60,403 nt of DNA from Candidatus Methanofastidiosum methylothiophilum. Lineage in GTDB: Archaea > Methanobacteriota_B > Thermococci > Methanofastidiosales > Methanofastidiosaceae. The stretch lies in the NCBI GenBank assembly GCA_001587595.1, contig LNJB01000002.1, positions 15,419 to 75,821 of the forward strand, written 5' to 3'. A model generated the notes under the pieces. The model searched no databases and had not been told where the DNA came from. It saw only the letters and a program-made list of their open reading frames with translations. Shown piece by piece: positions 33,403 to 44,000 of the stretch. The position numbers were made by a program, and so were the translations under genes. Position 1 is the stretch's first letter. Every line of letters begins with the position of its first letter.

Positions 33403-34176
33403 TTAAAACTTAGCCTCCCTATATGGTTCGAATCCACCAAAGGATCTTTCCCAATGGACATTCTGTACCATCTGAAGAACTTCTGCATCATCTCTTATTG
33501 TGACACCATCTGCTCGGAATATGGTAGTTCTCTTCTTAAGCTCGTCTTCAGGCAATGGTTTACCAACTGATATAGGGGCCGGAATTGGTTCTCCTACCAT
33601 GTTTTTCACATACTGCACTTCTCCAGTGCTCTTATTGAAAACATATCTCTGCATTGCGTCAAACATTATACCGTTCTCATCAAGCCTAAGAGCATGTCCG
33701 TGAACAGTTCTTCCTCTAATTCCTGTTCTTGCAGCGTCAAATGTTTCAGATTCAATGATCTCCTTTGCAATTGCTTCAACATCTCTTTCTCTTGCTTCCA
33801 CTACGTGTCTTCCAGAGAGTGTTCCGCTGTCCATTCCTCTGTATCTGTAAGAATACATCCAGGACCTCTGGTAGGGGGATATTGGGGCAAAGTAAACTGA
33901 ATCGGTAAACTGAACGTACCTAATTCTATCTCCTGCTTTTGCACCTGGTGTTGGCTCTACGAGTTCTCTTATGGGACATTCTGGTTCTCCCATCTCTTCT
34001 AATGGTGGGTGAACACTCTTGTAATCTTCTCCAGGCTCTCTGTGACCAAGAACTCTAACAATATCTTCATCAGATACTGATCTAATCTTTTGGAGTTTGT
34101 ATGAAGGATCCATGTATTTTCTTCTATTTTTTGATGGATCTGATTTTCCAGGGAAAAATTGTGCTTTATATGTCAT
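33403..34176 (-). CDS. mcrG: methyl-coenzyme M reductase, gamma subunit
   Basis: A 257-residue subunit. It begins [24 protein letters not shown] and has [38 protein letters not shown] and [20 protein letters not shown], all typical. It forms part of the alpha2beta2gamma2 complex and lines the active-site channel. It lies between mcrD and mcrA with short spacing (11 and 13 bases). Confidence 0.98.
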   Translation of the reverse strand: MTYKAQFFPGKSDPSKNRRKYMDPSYKLQKIRSVSDEDIVRVLGHREPGEDYKSVHPPLEEMGEPECPIRELVEPTPGAKAGDRIRYVQFTDSVYFAPISPYQRSWMYSYRYRGMDSGTLSGRHVVEARERDVEAIAKEIIESETFDAARTGIRGRTVHGHALRLDENGIMFDAMQRYVFNKSTGEVQYVKNMVGEPIPAPISVGKPLPEDELKKRTTIFRADGVTIRDDAEVLQMVQNVHWERSFGGFEPYREAKF

Positions 34177-34187
34177 ATTTATTCCTC

Positions 34188-34505
34188 CTAATTTAGACCT
34201 TTAATATAGTCAGATACTCCTTTTTTATATTTTGTAAATCTACCTATTTCAATGTTGTAGCCAAAAGGCAAGTATTCATCACACACGTCTTTAATAATTT
34301 TCTGAATATCTTCATTGTTATCTTCAACTTCAATCCATATCCATCCTACCATATAATTCTCATTTTCCTTTGAGTTTATTGGTGGGCCATGTACCGAAAC
34401 ATTAGTAACAAAGTCAAATCTAGTAAGTTCGTCGGTGATTCTATCTGCCGTTTCTTTTGATATCAATTTGAAAGGAAATATCTGTATTTCAGGCCTAATT
34501 TTCAA
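34188..34505 (-). CDS. mcrD: methyl-coenzyme M reductase operon protein D
   Basis: A 105-residue McrD, shorter than the usual 140-170 residues. Visible parts are [28 protein letters not shown] and the C-terminal [21 protein letters not shown]. McrD is not part of the final enzyme and is thought to help its assembly or F430 delivery. It is second in the operon; mcrC, which often follows it, is absent. Confidence 0.9.
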   Translation of the reverse strand: MKIRPEIQIFPFKLISKETADRITDELTRFDFVTNVSVHGPPINSKENENYMVGWIWIEVEDNNEDIQKIIKDVCDEYLPFGYNIEIGRFTKYKKGVSDYIKGLN

Positions 34506-34516
34506 TATTACTCCTC

Positions 34517-35845
34517 CTAAATACCTCCCTTTGCTTTAACAGCAGCTTGGTTTACATACTTCATTGGTTCTGCAAACTCAGGGACTGTGGAGAATACCTC
34601 CTTAATTAATCCAGATGTGGCTTCAGGTGAAAACATCTGTGTTCCTGCATCTAATGCCATTGCGGCAGCGATACATGGGATAACAAAACCTTTTGAGTGT
34701 CTTGTAACGATGTGATTTCCGTTAAATATACCGGGTCCTCCTCCACCATAAATTGAGTGTGAGAAGAAAGACATACCGACTGTTGTTCCCTGGGCCCTTC
34801 CAAAGTCAACTCCAGGTAGACCTGTTTCGTGTTCAACTAAATCGTTGAAGTATAAGATTGTTGAAGGTAGTCCTTGTCCTGCTCTCATTGCACCACAGTT
34901 TACCATGACTGCTGCAAGCATTCCAGATGCAGCATATGCATTCCACAATGGGATATCTTTTGCCTTGTATACCTTGTAACCTGAGGGTAAGGTTTTATCT
35001 ACTGCAATAACTTTATCTTCAATTGCCTTTCCAACTAATGACTCTATAACAGATCCTATTGTACCTTTCTTTCCATTTGCTTTAACTAATTCGTAAGTAA
35101 CATTGTTTGCATTCATTCCTTGGTATGCAAGTCCTAAGAGATGTAATCTCTCAAATGGCCCTACTGCATCTCCCATTTCAAACATTGCAGTTTGCTCAAG
35201 AATTGAAGCAAGTGCAGCTGCGTTCATTGCGTTTTTCTTTGTTGTAGCAACTATGTGATTTACCATAATGTTTCTTAGAGAGTAACCAAGACCTTCGTTC
35301 TTTTGAGGAACTTCAAGCATAGCTTGAATCTTTGCACCTTTAAGATCAAGTGTCTGTGGGTAAGCCCCCCATATTGCAGCTTTTACAACGTTTGCATCAA
35401 ATATGCTAACGTCGAAAACATCTATAATTGCTTGTGTTACAGCGGCTGCTGTTGCAGTCATACCTACAGTGTATTCACAAAACATTCTTTTTGTTGGTAC
35501 TTGAACCAACATTCTTTCATTGTTTCCTAAAAGCGTTACTAGAGTATCGTCTTTTGCATCAATTTTAAGAATTTCTTCTACTCTCTTCTTGATCTCTGGG
35601 GCCTTCCCAACTACATCTAGCTTCATTTCTCTTCCCATGATTACTTGGCCCTTCCCACCTAATGCTCCTGTGGCAAGTGCTGACTGGGTGCCTTTGAGAT
35701 CGACAGCAATTGTTCTGACAACTTTGGAAACTATGCCCTGTATTGCCTCATTTTTAAGAGGACTAAGAGCTTCCAAGGGGACTCCACTCTCAATGAGTTT
35801 ACCCTTGTCAGAATACAAATCTATTTTGTCGCTATATTTTGGCAT
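34517..35845 (-). CDS. mcrB: methyl-coenzyme M reductase, beta subunit
   Basis: A 442-residue subunit starting [21 protein letters not shown]. The start is set by GGAGGA 8-13 bases upstream; a longer frame to 35896 has no ribosome-binding site. Typical segments include [20 protein letters not shown] and [19 protein letters not shown], the latter near the coenzyme B channel. It is the first gene of the operon. Confidence 0.98.
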   Translation of the reverse strand: MPKYSDKIDLYSDKGKLIESGVPLEALSPLKNEAIQGIVSKVVRTIAVDLKGTQSALATGALGGKGQVIMGREMKLDVVGKAPEIKKRVEEILKIDAKDDTLVTLLGNNERMLVQVPTKRMFCEYTVGMTATAAAVTQAIIDVFDVSIFDANVVKAAIWGAYPQTLDLKGAKIQAMLEVPQKNEGLGYSLRNIMVNHIVATTKKNAMNAAALASILEQTAMFEMGDAVGPFERLHLLGLAYQGMNANNVTYELVKANGKKGTIGSVIESLVGKAIEDKVIAVDKTLPSGYKVYKAKDIPLWNAYAASGMLAAVMVNCGAMRAGQGLPSTILYFNDLVEHETGLPGVDFGRAQGTTVGMSFFSHSIYGGGGPGIFNGNHIVTRHSKGFVIPCIAAAMALDAGTQMFSPEATSGLIKEVFSTVPEFAEPMKYVNQAAVKAKGGI

Positions 35846-35902
35846 ATAGTATTCCTCCTTTATTTTTGATATCCAAAAACAGGATATCATGTCCAAGATT
35901 CA

Positions 35903-35953
35903 AAGTCCATTAAACGGACTTCAGTGATACCTACTCTAAATAATATTTAAGTG
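35903..35953 (-). promoter_or_regulatory. mcr operon promoter and leader hairpin
   Basis: On the minus strand CTTAAATATTA (35941-35951) is a TATA box about 100 bases before the mcrB ATG. The leader contains a small hairpin, AAGTCC/GGACTT (35903-35908, 35916-35921), near the likely start site. A long leader is typical of mcr operons. Confidence 0.5.
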
Positions 35954-36255
35954 TTTCTATTTAGAATGCTTTGTTGAATAATTCGACCGCAAAGCTTAAA
36001 CCCCATATAATCCTAATAAATCCATGTCAGATAAAAGTGCACCATAAATAAAAAGCATGTAAAGATGGAAAAGTTTTGCATTTTTTTAATTTTTTTTAAA
36101 CGCTATCTAAGATAGAGAATCATTCTCTGATGAACAAAGATACAGCCAAAAGACAGTATACGACAAGCTGCAACAGTTAGTGTAAAATTAAAAGAGAAAA
36201 ATTTGAATTTGATGTTATTTGACCAAAATTATGCAACAGAACAGACTACCAAAAA
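35954..36255. other. gene-free stretch upstream of the mcr operon
   Basis: No gene seen. It contains two small palindromes, TATCTAAGATA (36104-36114) and AGAGAAT-C-ATTCTCT (36114-36128), and T-runs at 36080-36097. The transporter genes end just upstream. It may hold a terminator for them and control sites for mcr. Confidence 0.5.
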
Positions 36256-36765
36256 TCACGAAATTAAAATGCCTATTAATCCAGAAACCACTATAAAAAA
36301 GATTGGATCAATTTTTGTTTTAACAAGTAATGCAAATATTATGAAAACAATTATTATTGCTTTTAGATCAAAATTTATTATTAATTGAAATCCCAATGAA
36401 TATAGTGTTATGAAAACAAGAACTGCGGTTCCTAAGGCTAATGAATTAATCAAAGCCACTTTTTCTAACTTGATCGATTTCTTTAGGAAATGATAAGTTA
36501 CGCCAAGCATTATAGGGGGTATGAGCAAAAAAAAAGTATTCAAAATTGCACCTAGTAAACCATAATATTTATACCCAACATATGTTGCCATATTAACTGC
36601 AATTGGGCCTGGTGTAAGTTGTGCCGCAGTTAGAATTTCCTTAAATTCATTAAAAGTAAGATAATTTTGGGATACCAATATATCCTTAATCAAACCCACA
36701 ACTGCCCACCCTCCTCCAAAAGAAATAGCGCCTATATATAAGAAAATAAGGAATATATCCATCAT
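36256..36765 (-). CDS. chrA: CHR-domain (chromate-type) transporter, second half gene
   Basis: A 169-residue membrane protein with one CHR domain: FGGGWAVVGLI, then LTPGPIAVNMATYVGY, then several hydrophobic segments. It pairs with the upstream gene, whose stop overlaps its start by four bases. Such short-chain CHR pairs form an antiparallel transporter. Chromate export is the named activity, but in many archaea the substrate is unproven. Confidence 0.88.
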   Translation of the reverse strand: MMDIFLIFLYIGAISFGGGWAVVGLIKDILVSQNYLTFNEFKEILTAAQLTPGPIAVNMATYVGYKYYGLLGAILNTFFLLIPPIMLGVTYHFLKKSIKLEKVALINSLALGTAVLVFITLYSLGFQLIINFDLKAIIIVFIIFALLVKTKIDPIFFIVVSGLIGILIS

Positions 36766-37316
36766 TTAATCCCTCTATTTTCGTAGAGATAGTTAATTGA
36801 TACTAAAAATAAAAACACAAAAAATGTTAAGTTTCTATTAAGAATTAACAAAATGATACTAACAAAAAATAGAAAAATATTGAATTTATTGAAATTAAAA
36901 TCCTTCAATATTTTATATAGGACATATAAAGTCAATCCAACTGTTGCAACATAGCAACCATTCAAAAATTTTTGGACATATAAGCTATCAGAATATTTGT
37001 GAATAATATTTGAAACAATTAATATTCCAAAAAATGGAGGTATTAAGACTCCAATAGAGGCAAACAATGCACCCCAAAATCCTCGTAGTTTACTACCTAA
37101 TAAAACAGACAAATTAAATGCAATTGGGCCGGGCATAGATTGTGCAATTGACAATAACTTAAGGAATTCCTTTTCAGAGATAAATTTCTTATTAATTAAA
37201 TTTCTCTCAATTGCAGGAACCATTGCATACCCCCCTCCAATAGTAAATCCAGATATCTTAAAAAAAATATAAAAAATAGAAAATAATTCCTTATTTTTAC
37301 GGGTTAAAATCTTCAT
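36762..37316 (-). CDS. chrA: CHR-domain (chromate-type) transporter, first half gene
   Basis: A 184-residue membrane protein with the CHR signature FTIGGGYAMVPAIER and SMPGPIAFNLSVLLG. It is translationally coupled to the second half gene by a four-base overlap. The pair lies between mcrB and atwA; whether that has meaning for methane metabolism is unknown. Confidence 0.88.
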   Translation of the reverse strand: MKILTRKNKELFSIFYIFFKISGFTIGGGYAMVPAIERNLINKKFISEKEFLKLLSIAQSMPGPIAFNLSVLLGSKLRGFWGALFASIGVLIPPFFGILIVSNIIHKYSDSLYVQKFLNGCYVATVGLTLYVLYKILKDFNFNKFNIFLFFVSIILLILNRNLTFFVFLFLVSINYLYENRGIK

Positions 37317-37403
37317 ATTTAATCCTTAAGATTAATTTAGCTTATCTTATATAAATAATTTCTCAATATATTAATTATATGAATTTATATTCGAATCCAA
37401 AAA

Positions 37404-37413
37404 CTTAAATATA
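37404..37413 (+). promoter_or_regulatory. TATA box of atwA
   Basis: CTTAAATATA on the plus strand lies about 32 bases before the ATG at 37445, giving a short leader or none. Confidence 0.5.
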
Positions 37414-37444
37414 GTTAGCTATTTAACATCAACATAAACAACAG

Positions 37445-39046
37445 ATGGGGATTAATTTGAGCGAATATCTTTTAGAAGTTGAAAATATATCAATCTCGTT
37501 TGACGGAAAGAAGGTTCTTGACAATGTATCTTTTAAAATAAAAGAAGGAGAATCCTTGGGATTACTAGGAAAAAGTGGTAGCGGCAAATCTGTTCTTATT
37601 AATATATTGAGAGGAACAAAGGAATATAGGCCCACAGAAGGAAAAATATTCTACAATATCGCTTATTGCCCTAAATGTATGAGAATAGACCTTCCAAGTA
37701 AAAAAGGTACAAAATGTGCTAAATGTAATGAAGAAATGATTCTGAAAAAAGTTGATTTCTGGGAAGATAAGCCTTTTTTTAATCCTATAAGAAAAAGAAC
37801 TGCAATTATGTTACAGCGTACATTTTCATTATATGGTGAAAAAACAGTAATGGAAAACATGCAAGATGCATTTACTGGAACAGATATCCCAAAGGCTATG
37901 GTTATACCAAAGATCATAGAACTTCTACAAAAAGTAAATATGATTCAAAGGATGACGCATATTGCAAGAGACTTATCTGGTGGAGAAAAACAGAGAATAG
38001 TTCTTGCTAGGCAGCTTGCTATTAATCCAATGTTATTTCTTGCAGATGAACCTACCGGAACACTGGATCCATTAACTGCAAATACGGTTCATAATGTCTT
38101 ATTAGATTCTGTGAAACAAGGGATGTCTTTAATAGTTACATCGCATTGGCCTGAAGCAATAGAATTGTTAACACACGAAACAATATGGCTTGAAAATGGA
38201 AAAGTGGTACAGCAAGGAAATTCAAAAGAAGTTGTTAAAGCATTTATACAAAAATTGATGCCTGAAGAAAAGATTAGATTCCCCGGGATTGGAAGTGGTA
38301 TAATAGAACTATGGGATGTAAAAAAATACTACTACTCTATATCCCGTGGAGTTGTGAAGGCTGTCGATGGTGTTACATTTACAGTAAATGAAAGAGAAAT
38401 ATTTGGCTTAGTGGGGAAAAGCGGAACTGGTAAAACTACAGTTTCTAGAATGATTGCAGGAATAACGCCATTTACTGAGGGAGAATTAAACGTAAGGATT
38501 GGTGATGAATGGATAGATATGAAAGAGCCCGGATTTATGGGTAAAGGCAAGGCCATGCTTTACATGGGTGTTCTTCACCAAGAATATACTTTGTATCCTG
38601 ACAAAAATGTGCTAAGGAACTTAACTGATGCAATTGGGATTAAACTTCCTAAAGAATTAGGAAAGATGAAAGTGATGTCTATTCTTGAAAGTGTTGGATT
38701 TGAAGATCCAAAAGAACTTGAGGAGCTATTAGGTAAAATGCCTGAAGCACTATCTGTTGGGGAAAAACATAGAATTGCATTGGCCCAGGTACTAATTAAA
38801 GAGCCTAGGATAGTTATCCTTGATGAACCTACAGGCACTATGGATCCATTCACACGAAAGATAGTTGCAAAATCTATAAGGAAAGCCAGAGAAACATTAG
38901 GTGAAACATTTTTAATAGTGACACATGACTCAGACTTCATTGTAGATGTTTGTGATAGGGCATGTTTTATGGAAGACGGAAAAGTAGTATTTATTGGAGA
39001 TCCTGAAAAAATAAAAGAAAAGATGATCTCTGCTAAAGAAACTTAG
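37445..39046 (+). CDS. atwA: methyl-coenzyme M reductase activation ATPase A2
   Basis: A 533-residue protein with two ABC ATPase domains. Walker A motifs are [11 protein letters not shown] and [11 protein letters not shown]. Signature motifs are DLSGGEKQR and, in the second half, LSVGEKHR. Walker B motifs are LFLADEPTG and VILDEPTG. A zinc-binding CPKC/CAKC insert lies near residue 76-96, followed by VDFWEDKP, which is specific to component A2 of the reductase activation system. It supplies ATP-driven electron transfer to the nickel cofactor. Start at ATG 37445; a TTG at 37457 after GGGGAT is an alternative. Confidence 0.94.
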   Translation: MGINLSEYLLEVENISISFDGKKVLDNVSFKIKEGESLGLLGKSGSGKSVLINILRGTKEYRPTEGKIFYNIAYCPKCMRIDLPSKKGTKCAKCNEEMILKKVDFWEDKPFFNPIRKRTAIMLQRTFSLYGEKTVMENMQDAFTGTDIPKAMVIPKIIELLQKVNMIQRMTHIARDLSGGEKQRIVLARQLAINPMLFLADEPTGTLDPLTANTVHNVLLDSVKQGMSLIVTSHWPEAIELLTHETIWLENGKVVQQGNSKEVVKAFIQKLMPEEKIRFPGIGSGIIELWDVKKYYYSISRGVVKAVDGVTFTVNEREIFGLVGKSGTGKTTVSRMIAGITPFTEGELNVRIGDEWIDMKEPGFMGKGKAMLYMGVLHQEYTLYPDKNVLRNLTDAIGIKLPKELGKMKVMSILESVGFEDPKELEELLGKMPEALSVGEKHRIALAQVLIKEPRIVILDEPTGTMDPFTRKIVAKSIRKARETLGETFLIVTHDSDFIVDVCDRACFMEDGKVVFIGDPEKIKEKMISAKET

Positions 39047-39093
39047 AATGATTAATCAAGAGTTTACTATCTTCTATATCTATATTTAATTTA

Positions 39094-39116
39094 TTTCAAA
39101 ATACAACATTTTGAAA
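39094..39116. terminator. hairpin after atwA
   Basis: TTTCAAAAT (39094-39102) pairs with ATTTTGAAA (39108-39116) around a five-base loop. It lies between two convergent genes and could serve both. A second palindrome, ATTATCTAAGATAAT (39191-39205), covers the stop of the opposite gene. Confidence 0.5.
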
Positions 39117-39195
39117 GGTATTGATAGAAAAACTATTGATTATCATAACTTTATCTTTATGTATCATTATTATAAACTAATAATAGCAATATTAT

Positions 39196-40188
39196 CTAAG
39201 ATAATAGATAGAAATGTCTTATAAGGCTTTTATGCACCCTAAAACTATAAACTTTATCAATTTTAAATCCAATATCCTCAAAAGGGTATTCTCTATCTAA
39301 ACCAATCATACATTTCTTTTTAAAAGATTCTCTGATCGAAGAAAAGCATTCATTATACATTTTTTCTTTATCTTTATCTATCTTAGTTGAGCGCCCATAG
39401 GGGGCATCTGTAGCTATCGATTCAAAAGTTCTCCCAAATATCTCTAAAATCTTCCTTGCATCGCCAAGTCTAATATCAAAACTATTTATTTCATAGTTTA
39501 AAAGATTCATTTTTGTTCCAATAACACTTTTCTCTTCAATATCAATGCCATACGTGTCAAGACCCATTAATCCTGCTTCGATTAGAATTCCTCCTGTGCC
39601 AACAAAAGGATCTAAAATTTCCTTTTGGGCTTGTGAGATGTTAATCATTGCTCTTGCAATACGTGGGTCTATAGATGTTGGAGAAAAAAAAGGCCTTAAT
39701 TGAGGCTTTCGTATATTAAATCCCTCCTTATTCCTCTCAAATATTTTTTTACCGATAAATAGTCTATGTCTAAATATGATCCCAACTATTTCATCCATAG
39801 GATTTGTTAAATTAGCTTTTATTTTATCTTTAAAAAAATTCGAGATAGATTTTGCTATTATAAGCTCAAGATTACCATATTCGATTTTATCTTTATTCTT
39901 AACTCTTACTTTGTAAGTTCTATCTAAACTTAGTCTAGAGTCCCAATCTATATCAAATATATTCTCGTTGATTTTTTTATCTATATCAAAATCACAAATA
40001 ACGTCTAAAACAAAATGAGTCAGTCCTAATCTAGAAATAAAATCAATATTTGACTTACTAATTTTTAATATTAGCAATTGCCCTTCATCATAGATTATTT
40101 CGTATTTTAGTTCATAAGATTCAAACAATGAAAAAACTTCGTCTTTAGCAAAAATATTATTACCTGATAAAAAAAATAAAACTTTCAT
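39196..40188 (-). CDS. trmG10: tRNA (guanine-10-N2) methyltransferase, Trm11 type
   Basis: A 330-residue protein with a degenerate THUMP-like N-terminal half and a C-terminal Rossmann methyltransferase. Motif I is ILDPFVGTGGILIEAGLMG, followed by TYGIDIEEKSV; motif IV is SIATDAPYGRST, the DxPYG form that marks N2-guanine methylation. It methylates G10 in tRNA in archaea. It abuts the pcn gene directly. Confidence 0.9.
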   Translation of the reverse strand: MKVLFFLSGNNIFAKDEVFSLFESYELKYEIIYDEGQLLILKISKSNIDFISRLGLTHFVLDVICDFDIDKKINENIFDIDWDSRLSLDRTYKVRVKNKDKIEYGNLELIIAKSISNFFKDKIKANLTNPMDEIVGIIFRHRLFIGKKIFERNKEGFNIRKPQLRPFFSPTSIDPRIARAMINISQAQKEILDPFVGTGGILIEAGLMGLDTYGIDIEEKSVIGTKMNLLNYEINSFDIRLGDARKILEIFGRTFESIATDAPYGRSTKIDKDKEKMYNECFSSIRESFKKKCMIGLDREYPFEDIGFKIDKVYSFRVHKSLIRHFYLLS

Positions 40189-40938
40189 CTATATCTCCAT
40201 TGGAGCAAGGTATAATGTGAAGCGCCCATCTTCACCTAGTGGATATTCTAGTTTTAAAGGAAGCTTAGTTCCCCCGACAGATATTCTAAGAGTATCGGAA
40301 ACTGTATACGCATTTAAGAAACTAAGGATATAGTTTAAATTATATTTAGCACGTTGAATAGTTTTTGATTCAAATTTGTTTATTGATTTTGATTCCGAAG
40401 GTATTTCTGCTAAAGCTTTTGAAGTATAATCTTCAGAAGAAATAGAAATACTATTTTTATGTACTGAAAAGAGAATTGTTCCACTGATAACTGCCATGTC
40501 TTTAATGATATCCCTAAAGACCTTACTATCGATTTCAATGAAAGTGGAATATTTTGGATTTAACTTAGGAATATTAAAATTACCTGTTGAAAGTAAAGTA
40601 AATTCAAAATTTCTTTTAAAGTCACTCTCTAATATTAACTCAATTTTTCCTCCTTTTGGATTTACATTAATTGATAGCGACTCTCCCGGATTAGCTCTTC
40701 TACATATCCTAGCTATAGAATCAATATTAAGTCCAATTAATTCTTCCCCATCAATCTCAAACTTATCAAAAGAATTAATCGGCAATAAAAATTCAACTTT
40801 AGAGATAAGAGAAGGGTCCGTTCCTTCTATATATACTCCACTGTCATTAAAAGTAAATAAGCATTCACCTGTTAGTTCAGATATTGATTCTACTATCGGC
40901 GTAACACTTTTTAGATTTTGTAATATTAAATGAAACAT
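40189..40938 (-). CDS. pcn: DNA polymerase sliding clamp PCNA
   Basis: A 249-residue clamp of normal length. It has LTGECLFTFNDSGVYIEGTDPSLIS at the N terminus, the connector region EFTLLSTGNFNIPKLNP, and the C-terminal TLYLAPMEI ending. It forms a trimeric ring that tethers polymerase. It precedes trmG10 with no gap. Confidence 0.97.
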   Translation of the reverse strand: MFHLILQNLKSVTPIVESISELTGECLFTFNDSGVYIEGTDPSLISKVEFLLPINSFDKFEIDGEELIGLNIDSIARICRRANPGESLSINVNPKGGKIELILESDFKRNFEFTLLSTGNFNIPKLNPKYSTFIEIDSKVFRDIIKDMAVISGTILFSVHKNSISISSEDYTSKALAEIPSESKSINKFESKTIQRAKYNLNYILSFLNAYTVSDTLRISVGGTKLPLKLEYPLGEDGRFTLYLAPMEI

Positions 40939-41000
40939 TAAAACACGTATAGTTTTATAAAAATAATTATAAAAGAGTTTCGTATATTTAAAGACTATAC

Positions 41001-44000
41001 TTAATCTTTTTTCTTTCCCTTTATTATTTCCTTTGGATCTGGTGTCGGCGTAGAATTATTTGAAAAATATCTTTTATTTGCTTCTTTTTTTCCTTTAATA
41101 ATTTCTTTTGCATCTGGTACTGGAACATACGTATCATTTGAATTAGAAGGAGTTTTTTCTAATAGTTCCCTAATTGACGCAGGTATCTCTGGCGATGTAT
41201 TATTATATTTAAAATTATTAGTCCAAGAGCTAGTTTTTTTGATTGATTCATTGCCATCATCCTTAAATGGATTCTCAGGTGCTCCTTTATTCTTTTTTTG
41301 TTTGTACTCTTTATATGCCATCTCTACTGAAGGCGGGAGGCCTAAATCTATGTTTTTAGGGATGACCCTTCCCTTTACTTCTTTCAATTTTCTTTCCTCC
41401 GGAGTAACATATTTTTTTGATTCAAGATCATTAATTTGATTGATAATCTTATTTTGTAATTCATCAAGCTCTTTTTTATTCAGTAAATCTATTTTAGAAT
41501 TATCTTCTAATTCTATGCTTTTTTCTACTAATGCAATATTTTCTTTTTTCTTTCCGATTTCTTCCAAAGTTTTAGAGATTTCAGATCTTAAGGATTCAAT
41601 TTCAAAAGAATCGAGAGATCCCATTTTATTTTCGTCTTGTAAAGTAGATTTTAGTTCGTCTAATTCTTTCTTTACTTCTTCAGGAAACCTGTAGTCTACT
41701 TTAGGTGGCCTAATTTCTTTATTAACAGGATAACTAATTGGAGAAGTGTATCTAGTCTGATTTTTTTCATGATTATAAGCATTTGATTTTTCTTTTCGTA
41801 TTTGTAAATCATCTTCTATATTATCCACGGATTCTAATTCTTTTCTTAAATTTTCATTCTTGAAATTTTTTGATTCTTGGGATTCATATAAATGAGAAAA
41901 TGAAAAAGGCTTTTTTTCTTGAGGAATGCCCTCCTTTTTCTTTGAGAACAAAGAAAATTTACTTTTTTGTACATTTTTTATTGAAGGTGGGGCCACTTTT
42001 TTCCCTAGTAATTCTTTATCAATCTGTTCCTTTGTTATTATGTTGTCTTTGTCACGTTTTATAAATTCTCCAAATTTTGTTTCTGCATCAAAAGTTGGAG
42101 GAATATGTGACTTAACATTTTCCTGTGAGGATAATTTTTCTTTTTTAGTAAATAATCCAAAACTTATAGCCTCTTTTTCTGTTTTTTTGACCACCGGTTT
42201 GGATTGAGTTTCAAATAGATCTTTGGTGATTTTTTGTTCAGATTTTTTTTCTTTTTTTCTTGAAAAAAATCTAAATCCTTTTTTAGACTTAGTTTTATCC
42301 TTTTTACTAGAAGTTTTTTCGGAAGGGGATGTCCCGATTTTTGTTGTCAAAGATCTTTCAGTTGGAGATCCTTTTGATCTAAAAGACTTATAAACAGAAT
42401 ATCCAACTATTGACAAAAGCGCCAGAATAATTCCAACTAAAATATAGGATGCATATGGTGAAGATTTTATTTCTTGTATTGTCTGAGTTACAGATTGTGG
42501 AATACTTGGTAGGATTGTCTGAGGCGCTACTTTTGCTTTTACACTTATTGTGGCCCTTTCAATATCAAAAGACTTTAATTCTTCAAAAACATTTTTCCAA
42601 TATAATCTAGAGTCAACAAATATAAATGCTCCAGATTTAGTGGCTTTTATTTGTATTTCTTTAGATACTTGGGCTCCAGCTTTAATTTCTCCGATAGCTA
42701 ACTCATTAGCTCCAGAAACTATTTCAAATCCTTGAGGAATATTTTCAACTAATTTAACTTCATAGATATCATCTTTGCCCCAATTTCTAATATCATATGT
42801 TATCTTTAGAGTTTCTCCTTCCTCTATTTCATTGTTTGAAATAGTTCTAGTGATTGAAGGCCCCCACACAGTAACTAAAGTTGAGGATAAAGATTTTGTT
42901 CCTTTAACCCCCCATTCATCCTCATATGTAGATAAAGTCTGACCAACCTGGTATTCCCCTCCTTGTGAGGGAACTAAAGTATATCTAAGGGTGACTCTCT
43001 CTCCGGGCTTTAATTGCCCTCCCCAATAATTAATACCTGTTGTTACTTGGAGATTTGAGGGTATTTTATCCTCAATCCTTACATTCTTAGCATCTCCATC
43101 TCCTGTATTAGTAATTATAGTTATAACTGGAATAATGTGCCCAATTCTAATAACATCAGATTTATATTCTGAATCTTGCCTAGATAATTGTATTGTTGGA
43201 GTTCTTCCGCCAACTGTTATATTTGTCAATACATCAGATTTATTTTTCTTCCCGGCAATATCTTCAAATTCTGAAGAAGTATTAATTGTAAATGTTTTAT
43301 CTTTATTTTCCTGAAGAACTCTAACTGTAAATTTAGTTGTTTTAGAGTCCCCTTGTTTTAAATTGTCTAAAAAACCTCCTAACTCTCCATCGACAAGCTC
43401 AATATCACCAGAAATAGAGTTAATGTAGCTTATTTTTTTTGCAAGACCGTCACCAGTATTGGTTAAAGTTTGAACAACATCTACATATTTATAATCCGCG
43501 AAAGAATAATCCTCATTAAAATATTGAACATTTGAAATTGTAATTTTAGGCTCGCCATTCACCCTAACAGATGTTCCAGATGCAATGTGCTCAAAGCTAT
43601 GGCCTTCAAGATCATAATATAATAGTTTAGTATCTCCAATTTTGTATTCCCCTGGAAGTGAAGCAGTTATGATATATTTGAACATTTTTTCTTGCTCAGG
43701 TTTTAATTCTGGAATTGTATATTCTAGTTTTTTAGTTTTAGGGGTATCAATTAATCTGAATCCTTCAGGGACAAAATCAAGAACCTGAACATTTCGTGCA
43801 ATCTTATTTCCAGTATTTCTAACTACCAATACAACTATAACAGAATCTCCTCTAGATATAGTAACTCTATCAAGTTTCTTAAGAATTTCAAGTCTTGGGA
43901 ATTCCTTGCTAACAGTAACTGGCTCAATCGTAGATGTTGTTTTGTATTTTTTCCCAGCTTCGTCTTCGAAAAGTAGTTGAGATTTAAATTCAAATTTTCC

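Noticed and set aside
36126-36180. C/D-box RNA candidate (TGATGA near 36126)
   Set aside because: No matching D box (CTGA) or terminal stem at the right distance.
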